Part shown: positions 1-12,699 of the stretch, piece after piece
Layout of the letters: every line of letters starts with the position of its first letter
How positions within the stretch are numbered: the stretch's first letter is position 1
Assembly: GCF_002866065.1 (NCBI RefSeq)
Contig: NZ_LNJZ01000003.1
Coordinates: 1-64,000 of the forward strand
Direction of reading: 5' to 3'
DNA from: Thiopseudomonas denitrificans
Lineage (GTDB): Bacteria; Pseudomonadota; Gammaproteobacteria; Pseudomonadales; Pseudomonadaceae
DNA: 64,000 nt
Program-made: the position numbers and the translations under genes
The notes under the pieces: generated by a model
Database searches by the model: none
What the model was told of the DNA's origin: nothing
Seen by the model: only the letters and a program-made list of their open reading frames with translations

Positions 1-28
1 CAGAACTGCGTCTCAACTGAGGCTGCGC

Positions 29-56
29 ATTATAGAGAGTTGTTTTCTCTTGTCAA
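29..56 (-). promoter_or_regulatory. Strong sigma70 promoter, probable rRNA operon promoter (proximal)
   Basis: Read on the minus strand, a perfect -35 TTGACA (51-56) is followed after 16 bases by a perfect -10 TATAAT (29-34) and a GC-rich discriminator (GCGC). An AT-rich UP-like tract lies just upstream (about 61-87). Such consensus promoters with GC discriminators are typical of stable RNA operons under stringent control. The transcribed gene lies left of base 1, so the rRNA assignment is inference. Confidence 0.7.
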
Positions 57-135
57 CCCCTGATTTTAAATTTTTTGTTTTAAAATCAACTGCTTGGGTT
101 GAGCTACCCATAATGCGCCGCTTGATGAGGTGCGT

Positions 136-163
136 ATTCTACAGATTTAAAACTGCTTGTAAA
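136..163 (-). promoter_or_regulatory. Second tandem sigma70 promoter, upstream of the first
   Basis: On the minus strand, TTTACA (158-163), a 16-base spacer and TAGAAT (136-141) are followed by a GC-rich stretch, giving the same geometry as the promoter at 29-56. Two tandem promoters about 107 bases apart resemble the P1/P2 arrangement of rRNA operons. The 1-183 stretch holds no convincing protein gene. Confidence 0.5.
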
Positions 164-183
164 GCCCCTGCTGAAATTTATTT

Positions 184-603
184 TCAGTACTGGCTGCCAC
201 AGCGTACCGAACGGCTCTCCAGCACCCGTTCGCCGCTCTGGTCCCGCAGCCAGACGCGGACGGTAAAGCCCGTGGCCACGGCATACACCGAGTAGCGCTG
301 ACCGGCAGCGAACCCGGCGTAATCGAACTCCACCCGGCAGTGGCGCCACTGCGAACCGCTGGCACTGCCCTTGCGCTCATAACCCAGGCGCAACTCCAGT
401 TGATGCCGGCCCGGGCTCAGCTGGAAGTACCGCGCGTCAGAAGTCTTCACACCGTCCAGTCTTCTCGCGGACAGACTGTAACCGGCACGTCCGGCAACAT
501 CGACCCAGGCCATTGCCGGATCGTGTTCGGGTAACACCGCTTCACAACCACTTGTCAGTATCGCCAGCACGATTCCGGTACAGCTCGTCATTTTCATCTT
601 CAT
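184..603 (-). CDS. Putative lipoprotein of unknown function
   Basis: 139-residue protein. The first 15 or so residues form a short signal peptide ending in a lipobox (Leu-Thr-Ser-Gly-Cys), so it should be a lipid-anchored envelope protein. The rest is a beta-rich, Arg- and Tyr-containing domain that I do not recognise. I chose the ATG at 603, which gives a normal signal sequence; the reading frame extends 14 codons further upstream into the preceding gene. A GGAT Shine-Dalgarno-like sequence sits inside the end of that gene, four bases separate the two genes, and they are probably cotranscribed. The gene reads towards the promoters at 1-163. Confidence 0.7.
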   Translation of the reverse strand: MKMKMTSCTGIVLAILTSGCEAVLPEHDPAMAWVDVAGRAGYSLSARRLDGVKTSDARYFQLSPGRHQLELRLGYERKGSASGSQWRHCRVEFDYAGFAAGQRYSVYAVATGFTVRVWLRDQSGERVLESRSVRCGSQY

Positions 604-607
604 CGGT

Positions 608-1834
608 TTATCCAAAAAACCAGTAGCACACCATGATTGCCGCAATCACTCCGGCCAGTTCGGCCAGCAGGGCACAACCGACCGCATGGCGCACACGCTG
701 AATGCCAACGGCACCAAAATAGACCGCCAGCACATAGAAGGTGGTTTCGGTACTGCCCTGAATGGTCGCCGCCGCCAGTGCCGCAAAGCTGTCAACCCCC
801 TGGCTCTGCATGGTTTCTATCAGCATTGCCCGTGCCGCGCTGCCTGAGAACGGCTTGACCAGCGCGGTCGGCAAGGCATCCACAAAACGGCTGTCCCATT
901 GCAGCCACTCTACCAGCCAGCGTACCCCGTCCAGGCCAAACTCCAGCGCACCGGATGCCCGCAAGACACCAATCGCACACAACATGGCAACCAGATAGGG
1001 CAGCAGACTGCGAGCCACATCAAAACCTTCTCTGGCTCCTTCGACAAAGGCCTCATACACCGGTATCCGCTTCCAGGTGCCCAGCAGCAGAAAAAACAGG
1101 ATGATGCCAAACAGTGTCAGGTTGCCCAGCAACGAGGAGACCGCGGCCAGAGTCACAGCGCTCAAACCTGACAGGATCACGATAAAAACCGCCAGCGCTC
1201 CCAGTAATGGCAGCAAATAAGCCAGCACCACCGGCTCCCATAGCCGGATACGTTGCATCACGGCAACCGAGAAGAGGCCAACCAGGGTAGAGGCGCTGGT
1301 TGCCAGCAGGATCGGCAAGAACACCAGCGTCGGGTCAACCGCCCCCTGCTGCGCCCGGTACATGAATATGGTAACCGGCAACAGGGTGAGTGATGATGCA
1401 TTGAGTACCAGAAACAGGATTTGCGCATTGGATGCGGTGGTCGAGGATGGATTGAGGCTTTGCAGTTCACGCATGGCTTTCAGGCCGATCGGTGTGGCGG
1501 CATTGTCCAGCCCGAGCCCGTTGGCAGCAAAGTTCAGGGTGATCAGGCCCAGTGCCGGATGGCCGCGCGGCACTTCCGGCATCAACCGGGCGAATAGTGG
1601 CCCCAGCAGTGTGCCGATGCGCTCGACCAGCCCGGCCTGCTCGGCAATACGCAAAAAACCCAGCCACAGGGTCAGGGTGCCGAACAACAGGATCATCACT
1701 TCAACCGAGAGTTTGGCCATGCTGAACAGGCTTTCCACCATGGCCGCCCAGACACCCGGATCACCCTGCACCCACTGTGCTGCGCCGGCGATGGCGGCAA
1801 CCAGGAAAAAACCGAACCAGAGCAAGTTAAGCAT
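608..1834 (-). CDS. Nucleoside recognition (Gate) domain membrane protein, SpmA/SpmB-like
   Basis: 408-residue, very hydrophobic protein with about ten predicted membrane segments. The N-terminal half has the conserved Asn-Gly-Leu-Gly-Leu-Asp-Asn-Ala-Ala-Thr-Pro stretch of SpmA, and the C-terminal half repeats a Gate-like domain ending in a Gly-Ser-Thr-Glu-Thr-Thr-Phe-Tyr motif typical of SpmB. It is therefore a fused SpmA-SpmB type protein, common in pseudomonads. The transported substrate is not known. The neighbouring upstream gene encodes a periplasmic amidase, ending 10 bases before this start, so the two are probably one operon with an envelope role. The start at 1834 gives a normal first membrane helix. 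Confidence 0.85.
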   Translation of the reverse strand: MLNLLWFGFFLVAAIAGAAQWVQGDPGVWAAMVESLFSMAKLSVEVMILLFGTLTLWLGFLRIAEQAGLVERIGTLLGPLFARLMPEVPRGHPALGLITLNFAANGLGLDNAATPIGLKAMRELQSLNPSSTTASNAQILFLVLNASSLTLLPVTIFMYRAQQGAVDPTLVFLPILLATSASTLVGLFSVAVMQRIRLWEPVVLAYLLPLLGALAVFIVILSGLSAVTLAAVSSLLGNLTLFGIILFFLLLGTWKRIPVYEAFVEGAREGFDVARSLLPYLVAMLCAIGVLRASGALEFGLDGVRWLVEWLQWDSRFVDALPTALVKPFSGSAARAMLIETMQSQGVDSFAALAAATIQGSTETTFYVLAVYFGAVGIQRVRHAVGCALLAELAGVIAAIMVCYWFFG

Positions 1835-1843
1835 TAAAAACCC

Positions 1844-2617
1844 TCAGGATGACTGTTGTCTGACCAAAGACCATAGTATCGCTGCCGTTTCCGCATCAGG
1901 TTCACCATCGAACAGCTGTGGACGGTATTTCATTTGCACAACGGCAAGTACATTGCGGGTCTGCCCGTCCAGCTCGCCAGTCGGCTCGACGGCGTAACCC
2001 AACGCCCGCAACTGTTGCTGAAACCACGATGGATCAGGCAATTCACGCTCGAATAGTGGTTGCTGTTGCACAATATCTCCGTGCAGTGGCCAGCGGATCA
2101 GGCCCTCCTGTGCCAGGCGGAACCATGGAAACAGCGGGCCCGGGTCCACCTTGCGCTGCGGAGCAATATCAGCATGCCCGACAATGCTGTCGACTCCCAT
2201 CCCGTAACGGGCAGTGATATCTTTCAATAACAGCACCAGGGCATCAACCAGCTCCCTGTTCCAGACTTGCCACTGCCTGCCATCTGCGGTTTCAACATAG
2301 CCCTGATGCACCATCTCGATGCCAATAGTCGAGGAGTTGAGCCATGTCCGGCCCTGCCACTGGCTGTCACCGGCATGCCAGGCACGATGGCGTTCATCAA
2401 CCAGACGGTATATCCGCTTGCCGTCCAGCAGGTAATGACTGCTGACATCCGTTGTGGTCAGCAGCTCAAGTGAGCGCTGCGAGCCCGCCGCGGTATAGTG
2501 CAAGACAATCCATTGCACACGGTGATCATAACTGCCGGATTGCCGGCTGGTATCCACTGGCAGTTGCGCGCAGGCAGATAAAATCAAACCAAACAGCAAA
2601 ATTGTTGTTCTAACCAT
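1844..2617 (-). CDS. N-acetylmuramoyl-L-alanine amidase, AmpDh2/AmpDh3-like lipoprotein
   Basis: 257 residues from the chosen ATG at 2617, which is preceded by GGGA; an in-frame ATG at 2632 is possible. A signal peptide ends in a Leu-Ser-Ala-Cys lipobox, suggesting outer-membrane anchoring as in AmpDh2. An Amidase_2 domain follows, with a His in Val-Leu-His-Tyr-Thr and the Gly-His-Ala-Asp...Lys-Val-Asp-Pro-Gly motif for zinc binding. The last 65 or so residues look like a peptidoglycan-binding domain. It should cleave the lactyl-amide bond of muropeptides in the periplasm, acting in wall recycling and AmpC control. Cytosolic AmpD is encoded separately at 22094-22648. Confidence 0.9.
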   Translation of the reverse strand: MVRTTILLFGLILSACAQLPVDTSRQSGSYDHRVQWIVLHYTAAGSQRSLELLTTTDVSSHYLLDGKRIYRLVDERHRAWHAGDSQWQGRTWLNSSTIGIEMVHQGYVETADGRQWQVWNRELVDALVLLLKDITARYGMGVDSIVGHADIAPQRKVDPGPLFPWFRLAQEGLIRWPLHGDIVQQQPLFERELPDPSWFQQQLRALGYAVEPTGELDGQTRNVLAVVQMKYRPQLFDGEPDAETAAILWSLVRQQSS

Positions 2618-2653
2618 GAATCCCGTTTTCATGAAATTTGTAGAGGTTGCACA

Positions 2654-3061
2654 ATGCATTATTCGGCACCCAGCCACAGCCCGGTCATGGGCTATCTGCT
2701 ATGGATTTTCGGCTTCATGGGCTCCCACCGTTTCTATTACGGCCGCCCATTGACCGGAACCCTGTGGTTTTTCACCTTGGGGCTGTTTTTCATTGGCTGG
2801 CTGGTCGACCTGTTCCTGATTCCATCGATGGACCGTAATGCCAATAGCCAGTTCCAGAGCGGGCGTATCAATTACAACCTGGCCTGGATTCTGCTCACTT
2901 TTCTCGGTGTTTTCGGCATTCACCGCATGTACCAGGGCAAATGGATTACCGGCCTGCTCTATCTTCTGACCGGCGGGTTGTTCTTGCTTGGGGTTCTCTA
3001 TGATTACTGGACGCTGAACCAGCAAATCAACGAGGAAAATCAGTTGCTGCGCTGGCGCTGA
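2654..3061 (+). CDS. TM2 domain-containing protein
   Basis: 135-residue membrane protein with two TM2 units. Each has a Gly-x-x-Gly-x-His-Arg-Phe/Met-Tyr turn (about residues 21-29 and 78-86) between hydrophobic helices, and a second helix ending in Asp. TM2 proteins are small inner-membrane proteins of unclear function. It is divergent from the amidase gene, with 36 bases between the two starts, so the promoters must be compact or overlapping. It converges with glmU across a hairpin. Confidence 0.85.
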   Translation: MHYSAPSHSPVMGYLLWIFGFMGSHRFYYGRPLTGTLWFFTLGLFFIGWLVDLFLIPSMDRNANSQFQSGRINYNLAWILLTFLGVFGIHRMYQGKWITGLLYLLTGGLFLLGVLYDYWTLNQQINEENQLLRWR

Positions 3062-3081
3062 CGGGCTGCCCCGCAGCCCGT
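3061..3081. terminator. GC-rich hairpin between convergent TM2 gene and glmU
   Basis: Perfect 9-bp stem ACGGGCTGC / GCAGCCCGT with a CCC loop, starting at the last base of the TM2 stop codon. There is no strong T-tract on either strand, so termination is plausible but not certain. Confidence 0.5.
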
Positions 3082-3094
3082 GCGCAACTTCACC

Positions 3095-4453
3095 CTAGGC
3101 TTTCTTCGGTCGCTGCCAGCCTTCGATATTACGTTGTCTGCCACGTCCAATCGCCAGGGCTCCGGCCGGCACATCGCTGGTAATGGCCGATCCGGCACCG
3201 GTTACCGCCCCATCCCCCAGCGTCACGGGTGCAACGATCGAGCTGTTGGAACCAATGAATACATCCTCGCCCATGACGGTTTTGTGCTTGTTGGCACCGT
3301 CGTAATTGCAAGTAATGGTGCCGGCACCGATGTTGGTCCGTGCCCCGATCTCGCTGTCGCCCAGGTAGCTCAGGTGTCCGGCTTTGGCACCCTCGCCCAT
3401 ACGGGCATTTTTCAGTTCGACAAAATTGCCGACGTGGGCATGCTTGCCAAGCACCGCCCCCGGACGCAAGCGGGCGAACGGGCCGCAATCGGCACCTTCA
3501 CCAAGCTCGGCACCTTCCAGGTGGCAATGTGACTTGACCACGGCTCCCTTGCGCAGGACAGTATTGCAAATGACGGTATTTGCGCCAATGGTCACGCCGT
3601 CTTCAATAATCACCTTGCCTTCCAGTACCACGTTGACGTCAATCAGCACATCACGCCCGGCAACCACCTCGCCGCGGATGTCGACACGGGCCGGATCACG
3701 CAGGGTCACGCCCTGACGCATCAGCTGTTCCACTTGCAGCTTCTGGTAGTGACGCTCGAGCTGGGCCAGCTGCAACCGGTCATTGGCTCCTTGCACCTGC
3801 ATGGCATCCGTAGCGGTTTCGGTATCGACTTGCAAGCCGTCCGCCACTGCCATGGCAATGATGTCGGTCAGGTAGTATTCACCCTGGGCATTGTCGTTGG
3901 ACAGCCGGGAAAGCCACTGCTCAAGCTTGATGCGCGGCACGGCAAGAATGCCCGTGTTGCCCTCGCGGATGGACAGCTGCTCCTGGCTGGCATCCTTGTG
4001 TTCGACAATGGCAGCAACCTCGCCATGCGCATTCCGTACGATACGCCCGTATCCGGCAGGATCATCCAGCAGCACGGTCAGCAGGCCGACACGCTGTTCA
4101 TCACAGCGCTGCAGCAGGGCCTTGAGAGTATCCACCTGAATCAGGGGAACATCGCCATAAAGTATCAGGACAGTGTCCGCTGCCAGATGCGGCAGGGCCT
4201 GTGCCACTGCATGCCCGGTGCCCAGCTGTTCGGCCTGCAGGACAAAATCAAGGTCTGGTGCTGCAAGCGTCTGCTCAACCTGCTCCGCACCATGCCCGAC
4301 CACAACCCGGATTGATTGCGGCCCAAGTGCTCGCGCTGCATCAACCACGTGACCCAGCATGGACTTGTGGGCTACTGGATGCAGGATCTTGGGCAAGGCT
4401 GAGCGCATACGGGTGCCCTGACCCGCCGCCAAAATTACAATATCAAGGGACAT
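3095..4453 (-). CDS. glmU: Bifunctional UDP-N-acetylglucosamine pyrophosphorylase / glucosamine-1-phosphate N-acetyltransferase
   Basis: 452 residues, the usual length. The N-terminal uridylyltransferase domain begins with Leu-Ala-Ala-Gly-Gln-Gly-Thr-Arg-Met and Pro-Lys. The C-terminal left-handed beta-helix shows repeated hexapeptides (Ile-Gly-Ala-x-Thr, Asn-Tyr-Asp-Gly-Ala-Asn-Lys). It acetylates glucosamine-1-phosphate and then forms UDP-GlcNAc, the precursor of peptidoglycan and LPS, in the cytosol. It lies downstream of the ATP synthase operon as in pseudomonads but is separated from it by a terminator, so it probably has its own promoter in 4454-4578. Confidence 0.97.
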   Translation of the reverse strand: MSLDIVILAAGQGTRMRSALPKILHPVAHKSMLGHVVDAARALGPQSIRVVVGHGAEQVEQTLAAPDLDFVLQAEQLGTGHAVAQALPHLAADTVLILYGDVPLIQVDTLKALLQRCDEQRVGLLTVLLDDPAGYGRIVRNAHGEVAAIVEHKDASQEQLSIREGNTGILAVPRIKLEQWLSRLSNDNAQGEYYLTDIIAMAVADGLQVDTETATDAMQVQGANDRLQLAQLERHYQKLQVEQLMRQGVTLRDPARVDIRGEVVAGRDVLIDVNVVLEGKVIIEDGVTIGANTVICNTVLRKGAVVKSHCHLEGAELGEGADCGPFARLRPGAVLGKHAHVGNFVELKNARMGEGAKAGHLSYLGDSEIGARTNIGAGTITCNYDGANKHKTVMGEDVFIGSNSSIVAPVTLGDGAVTGAGSAITSDVPAGALAIGRGRQRNIEGWQRPKKA

Positions 4454-4578
4454 GGTGCCTTCCTGGAAATTTTAAGCAGAATATGAAAGCGCCCGGACAG
4501 GGCTATATCGCAAGTAACAAAACATGCACGTCAATAATCAGACAGCTGTCATGATTCCGGCATGCGGGTCAGTATAAA

Positions 4579-4608
4579 CAAAAAAGGGCAGCCTGACGGC
4601 TACCCTTT
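4579..4608 (-). terminator. Rho-independent terminator of the atp operon
   Basis: On the minus strand, a stem AAAGGGTAGCC / GGCTGCCCTTT (one T-G pair, GTCA loop) is followed by a T-run. It lies directly after the atpC stop codon. Confidence 0.85.
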
Positions 4609-4626
4609 CTTGAATTTGCGACACAG

Positions 4627-5049
4627 TTAGCGCCGGTTTTTGCGCAGTTCATGAATGGTGCGCAACTGGGCAGCCGCTTCGGCCAGACGTGCCGAAGCCG
4701 TGCTGTAGTCCATATCGGCGGACTTGGCGTTAATGGCTTTTTCGGCAGCCTTCTTGGCTTCCATGGCCGCAGCCTCGTCCAGGTCGTCTGCACGGATTGC
4801 CGTGTCAGCCAGCACCTTGACCATATCGGGTTGCACTTCAATGAAGCCGCCGGAGATATAGAATACCTCCTCGTTGCCACCCTGTTTGATCACACGGACG
4901 GGACCGGGCTTGATGGTGGACAGCAAAGGTGCGTGACCGGGCAGTACACCCAGATCACCCATGTGACCATGGGCAATTACCATTTCAACCAAGCCGGAAA
5001 ACAGCTCTTCCTCTGCACTTACAATATCGCAGTGTACTGTTATGGCCAT
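4627..5049 (-). CDS. atpC: ATP synthase F1 epsilon subunit
   Basis: 140 residues from the ATG at 5049 (Met-Ala-Ile-Thr-Val-His-Cys-Asp); an upstream in-frame ATG would add 14 non-homologous residues. An N-terminal beta-sandwich carries the conserved [10 protein letters not shown] motif, followed by a C-terminal Ala-rich two-helix hairpin. It couples rotation and inhibits ATP hydrolysis in the F1 sector. It is the last gene of the operon, before a strong terminator. Confidence 0.96.
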   Translation of the reverse strand: MAITVHCDIVSAEEELFSGLVEMVIAHGHMGDLGVLPGHAPLLSTIKPGPVRVIKQGGNEEVFYISGGFIEVQPDMVKVLADTAIRADDLDEAAAMEAKKAAEKAINAKSADMDYSTASARLAEAAAQLRTIHELRKNRR

Positions 5050-5123
5050 AATCTTTGCCTCAGTGTTTTGCCGGTGGGCGTTTCTGCCCACCAGCAGGTT
5101 GCTTGATCAAAAAGCCCGGCCTG

Positions 5124-7393
<2,270 letters not shown>

Positions 7394-7440
7394 TTGACAC
7401 CTTTCAGGTTAGCAGGCGGGAGACAAGCTCCCGCTGCGTG

Positions 7441-8982
7441 TTACCAGCTTTGAGTTGCCTTGAACTGCTCGATGCCTTCCTTGATCTGGGCATCAATTGG
7501 TTTCAGGGCAGCTTCCTTGTTCATGGTTGCCATCAGGTCGGCTTTTTCGCGCTTGAACCAGGCCAGCAGGGCCTCTTCAAATGCACCAACCTTATCGACT
7601 GCCACATCTTCCAGGTAGCCACGTTCAGCTGCGTACAGGGAAACCGCCATGTCGGCAATGGACATCGGCGCATATTGCTTCTGCTTCATCAGCTCGGTTA
7701 CGCGCTGACCATGCTCCAGCTGCTTGCGGGTGGCTTCGTCCAGGTCGGAAGCGAACTGGGCAAATGCGGCCAGCTCACGATACTGGGCCAAAGCAGTACG
7801 GATACCACCGGACAGACGCTTGATCAGGTCGGTCTGGGCTGCACCACCAACACGGGATACGGAGATACCGGCGTTCACTGCAGGACGGATGCCCGCGTTG
7901 AACATGGCGCTTTCCAGGAAGATCTGACCGTCAGTAATGGAAATTACGTTGGTCGGAACAAACGCGGAAACGTCACCTGCCTGGGTTTCAATAATCGGCA
8001 GGGCGGTCAGGGAACCAGTCTGGCCCTTGACTTCACCGTTGGTGAACTGCTCAACGTACTCTTCGGATACGCGGGATGCGCGCTCCAGCAGACGGCTGTG
8101 CAGATAGAACACGTCACCCGGGTAGGCTTCACGTCCTGGCGGACGACGCAACAGCAGGGAAATCTGGCGATAGGCCACAGCCTGCTTGGACAGGTCGTCA
8201 TAAACGATCAGGGCGTCTTCACCACGGTCACGGAAGTATTCACCCATGGTGCAACCGGAGTATGGCGCCAGGTATTGCAGGGCAGGAGATTCGGAAGCAC
8301 TGGCAACCACAACAATGGTGTTGGCCAGGGCGCCGGTTTCTTCCAGCTTGCGCACAACGTTGGCAATGGTGGACTGCTTCTGGCCGATGGCCACATAGAC
8401 ACACCGGATGCCGCTGTCTTTCTGGTTGATGATGGCGTCGACAGCCAGGGCGGTCTTACCAATCTGGCGGTCACCAATGATCAGCTCACGCTGACCACGA
8501 CCAACCGGGATCATGGCGTCAACAGACTTGTAACCGGTCTGTACCGGCTCGTCTACGGACTTACGCCAGATCACGCCAGGTGCTACTTTTTCCACAGCAT
8601 CGGTCAGCTTGGTTTCCAGCGGACCTTTGCCGTCAATCGGATTACCCAGAGCATCAACAACACGGCCCAGCAGTTCCGGACCAACCGGTACTTCCAGGAT
8701 ACGGCCGGTACACTTGGCACTCATGCCTTCGGTCAGACCGGTGTAAGCACCCAGGATTACTGCACCCACGGAGTCACGCTCCAGGTTCAGTGCCATACCA
8801 AAGATTCCGCCAGGGAATTCAATCATTTCGCCGTACATCACATCGGCCAGGCCGTGGATGCGTACGATACCGTCAGACAGGCTGACGATGGTGCCCTCGT
8901 TGCGGGCTTGTGCGGAAACATCAAGCTTGGCAATACGCTGCTTGATGATTTCGCTAATTTCAGAAGGGTTCAGTTGCTGCAT
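7441..8982 (-). CDS. atpA: ATP synthase F1 alpha subunit
   Basis: 513 residues from the ATG at 8982 (Met-Gln-Gln-Leu-Asn-Pro-Ser-Glu-Ile), exactly the E. coli length; a start five codons upstream is less likely. The nucleotide-binding P-loop Gly-Asp-Arg-Gln-Ile-Gly-Lys-Thr is at about 169-176. It is the non-catalytic nucleotide-binding subunit of F1. The gap to atpH is 16 bases. Confidence 0.98.
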   Translation of the reverse strand: MQQLNPSEISEIIKQRIAKLDVSAQARNEGTIVSLSDGIVRIHGLADVMYGEMIEFPGGIFGMALNLERDSVGAVILGAYTGLTEGMSAKCTGRILEVPVGPELLGRVVDALGNPIDGKGPLETKLTDAVEKVAPGVIWRKSVDEPVQTGYKSVDAMIPVGRGQRELIIGDRQIGKTALAVDAIINQKDSGIRCVYVAIGQKQSTIANVVRKLEETGALANTIVVVASASESPALQYLAPYSGCTMGEYFRDRGEDALIVYDDLSKQAVAYRQISLLLRRPPGREAYPGDVFYLHSRLLERASRVSEEYVEQFTNGEVKGQTGSLTALPIIETQAGDVSAFVPTNVISITDGQIFLESAMFNAGIRPAVNAGISVSRVGGAAQTDLIKRLSGGIRTALAQYRELAAFAQFASDLDEATRKQLEHGQRVTELMKQKQYAPMSIADMAVSLYAAERGYLEDVAVDKVGAFEEALLAWFKREKADLMATMNKEAALKPIDAQIKEGIEQFKATQSW

Positions 8983-8998
8983 GCCATATGTCCCCAAA

Positions 8999-9535
8999 TC
9001 AGGATTTCAACGCTTCGGCGAGCTTGTCCAGCTTGCCGCGGACCGAGCCGTCAATGACCAAATCACCAGCACGGATAAACAGGCCGCCAATTAAAGCGGG
9101 GTTTACAGTCGCCTTGGGCTGAACGGTACGATCAAGCCGCTTGGATAAGGCGGCAGCCAGTGTTTTCAGTTGTTTAGCGCTTAATTCGAAAGCAGACTGC
9201 ACTTCCACCTCAACGGCACGGTTTTTTTCTGCAACCAGTGCAGCAAACAGCTCATTGATGGTGGGGAGCAGAGAAAGCCTGCCGTTTTCTCCGAGTACAT
9301 GGAGAAAATTGGCAAAATCCTTATCCGCTTCTTTTCCGCACAGCTGCAATAGAAACTCGACCTTTGCCTGCTTGTTCAGCGACGGGTTGCCCAGTTGCTG
9401 AACCACTTCGGGAGCTTCGACAAGGCTGCTGGCCAGCAACAGCATTGATGCCCAGCCCTCTTCCTGCCCGGCTGCCGAAGCATGCTCGAAAGCAGCCTTG
9501 GCGTAAGGTCTTGCAAGCGTATTGATATTCAGCAT
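8999..9535 (-). CDS. atpH: ATP synthase F1 delta subunit
   Basis: 178 residues, the normal size, matching the OSCP/delta family. It has an Ala-rich helical N-terminal domain (Thr-Leu-Ala-Arg-Pro-Tyr-Ala-Lys-Ala) and the C-terminal motif Asn-Pro-Ala-Leu-Ile-Gly-Gly-Leu-x-Ile-Arg-x-Gly-Asp-x-x-Ile-Asp-Gly-Ser. It links the peripheral stalk (b subunits) to F1. It sits between atpF and atpA as in other Proteobacteria. Confidence 0.97.
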   Translation of the reverse strand: MLNINTLARPYAKAAFEHASAAGQEEGWASMLLLASSLVEAPEVVQQLGNPSLNKQAKVEFLLQLCGKEADKDFANFLHVLGENGRLSLLPTINELFAALVAEKNRAVEVEVQSAFELSAKQLKTLAAALSKRLDRTVQPKATVNPALIGGLFIRAGDLVIDGSVRGKLDKLAEALKS

Positions 9536-9547
9536 CGCTTGCCTCGC

Positions 9548-10018
9548 TTAAAGTTCAGTGGCCAGTTGCTCGACCAGATCATTGTGTGCCTTGGCGTCCA
9601 CGGCGGAACCGAGGATTTTTTCAGCACCTGCAATAGCCAGTACTGAAACCTGTTTGCGAAGGTCGTCTTTGACGCGGTTCACTTCCAGGTCGATCTCGGC
9701 TTTTGCACCAGCCAGCAGACGTTCGCCTTCAGCGCGTGCCTGTTGCTTGGCCTCTTCAACTATTTCGTTAGCAGTCTTGTTGGCTTTTTCAATAATTTCG
9801 GCAGCAGACTGTTTGGTTTCCCGCAGCATGTCAGCAGCTTTTTCTTGAGCAAGCTTCAGGTCGCGCTCGGCACGTCCGGCTGCATCCAGGCCTTCAGCAA
9901 TTTTTTTCTGGCGTGCATCCATGGCTGCCGTGATCGGCGGCCATACAAACTTCATGCAAAACCAGGTAAAAATAGCGAAGGCAATCAATTGACCCAAAAG
10001 CGTCAGGTTAATAGCCAT
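9548..10018 (-). CDS. atpF: ATP synthase Fo subunit b
   Basis: 156 residues. One N-terminal membrane helix (about residues 5-25) contains the conserved Phe-Cys-Met-Lys-Phe-Val-Trp-Pro-Pro segment, followed by a long charged coiled coil rich in Ala, Glu, Lys and Arg. It dimerises to form the peripheral stalk that holds F1 against Fo. Confidence 0.97.
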   Translation of the reverse strand: MAINLTLLGQLIAFAIFTWFCMKFVWPPITAAMDARQKKIAEGLDAAGRAERDLKLAQEKAADMLRETKQSAAEIIEKANKTANEIVEEAKQQARAEGERLLAGAKAEIDLEVNRVKDDLRKQVSVLAIAGAEKILGSAVDAKAHNDLVEQLATEL

Positions 10019-10105
10019 CGATGTACCCCATGCTATTTCATTGTTTATCCAAAGATAACGTCCTACGGCAGGTCATCTGCCTGCCGTAATCATGAAATCG
10101 CGCAA

Positions 10106-10345
<240 letters not shown>

Positions 10346-10411
10346 TTACTCCTAGAGTTTTCAGGTTTAGGTTTTACAGTTTAGAGGTTTAAATCAACGC
10401 TCTCTTGCGCG

Positions 10412-11639
<1,228 letters not shown>

Positions 11640-11697
11640 CGGACTCCTTTAACCGGCTTGTAGCGTTTGACCTTCGCCACTACAAAATTGCGCAGAG

Positions 11698-11726
11698 AGT
11701 ATAGGGCGCACGGGCTCTGCATTCAA
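11698..11726 (-). promoter_or_regulatory. Sigma70 promoter of the atp operon
   Basis: On the minus strand, -35 TTGAAT (11721-11726), a 17-base spacer and -10 TATACT (11698-11703) lie about 60 bases before atpI. Just upstream is an inverted repeat GTCAC-AAAAA-GTGAC (about 11734-11748) that could be an operator or the remnant of a parB terminator. The rest of 11640-11817 shows nothing else. Confidence 0.75.
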
Positions 11727-11817
11727 CTCAAATGTCACTTTTTGTGACCAAGGGTCGGCCTGGTATCGATTTGCCCTTTTTTTTGCGACTAAAGTCTTGC
11801 TCCGAAAAGCATCAGGC

Positions 11818-12687
11818 TCAGTGCATGCGGGCCAGTACCGACTGCAGCTCGTCCAGCGACGCATACTGGATCACCAGTTGGCCCTTGCCTTTGGCACCAT
11901 GACGGATACGCACCATGGCACCCAGGCGTTCGGCCAGTTTTTGCTCCAGCCGGCGGATATCCGGATCTTCCGGTTTGACCTGCGGCTCGCTTTTGGGTTG
12001 TTGCACGGCACGCACATGGGCCTCGGTCTGGCGCACGGTCATGCCTTCCGCGGCCACATGCCGGGCCGCTTCGGCCTGTTGTTCGGCCGGCAGGCCAAGA
12101 ATCGCGCGGGCATGTCCCATTTCGATATCGCCATGAGCGACCAGCGTCTTGACCTCTTCCGGCAGAGCCAGCAAGCGCAACAGGTTGGCAACCGTTGCGC
12201 GGGATTTGCCGACGGCATCGGCAACTTCCTGCTGGGTCAGTTCGTACTCCTGCTGCAGCCTGTGCAGCGCTACCGCTTCTTCGACCGGGTTGAGGTCTTC
12301 ACGCTGGATATTCTCAATCAGCGCCATGGCGATGGCCGCTTCGTCGGGCACTTCACGCACAATCGCGTCTATCCTGTCCAGCCCGGCCAGACGGGCTGCA
12401 CGCCAGCGCCGTTCACCGGCGATGATCTCATACTTGCCGGCAGCAACCGTACGCAGCACGATCGGCTGCATGATGCCCTGCACTTTGATCGATTGTGCCA
12501 ATTCCTCAAGGCTTGACGGGTCCATGTCCTTGCGCGGCTGGTATTTTCCCGGCTGGATCAGGTCCAGGGCAATGCTGTGCAAGCCCGCATCTGCCGGTTC
12601 GCCCGCTGCATCCGGTACCGGTCGTGCCGTACTGCTGCCCAGCAGGGCATCCAGACCACGTCCCAGTCCCCTTTTCTTCACTGCCAT
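11818..12687 (-). CDS. parB: Chromosome partitioning protein ParB
   Basis: 289 residues. The N-terminus is the typical Lys-Arg-Gly-Leu-Gly-Arg-Gly-Leu-Asp-Ala-Leu-Leu segment. The ParB CTPase motifs Gly-Glu-Arg-Arg-Trp-Arg-Ala and Glu-Asn-Ile-Gln-Arg-Glu-Asp-Leu-Asn-Pro are followed by a helix-turn-helix (Thr-Gln-Gln-Glu-Val-Ala-Asp-Ala-Val-Gly-Lys-Ser-Arg) and a C-terminal dimerisation part. It binds parS and spreads to segregate origins together with ParA. No parS site was seen by eye in this window. Confidence 0.97.
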   Translation of the reverse strand: MAVKKRGLGRGLDALLGSSTARPVPDAAGEPADAGLHSIALDLIQPGKYQPRKDMDPSSLEELAQSIKVQGIMQPIVLRTVAAGKYEIIAGERRWRAARLAGLDRIDAIVREVPDEAAIAMALIENIQREDLNPVEEAVALHRLQQEYELTQQEVADAVGKSRATVANLLRLLALPEEVKTLVAHGDIEMGHARAILGLPAEQQAEAARHVAAEGMTVRQTEAHVRAVQQPKSEPQVKPEDPDIRRLEQKLAERLGAMVRIRHGAKGKGQLVIQYASLDELQSVLARMH

Positions 12688-12699
12688 TTTTCTTTCCTG

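Noticed and set aside
11649-11864. 71-codon frame between atpI and parB
   Set aside because: It overlaps the atp promoter and the parB end; composition is unlike neighbouring genes and no ribosome site is seen.
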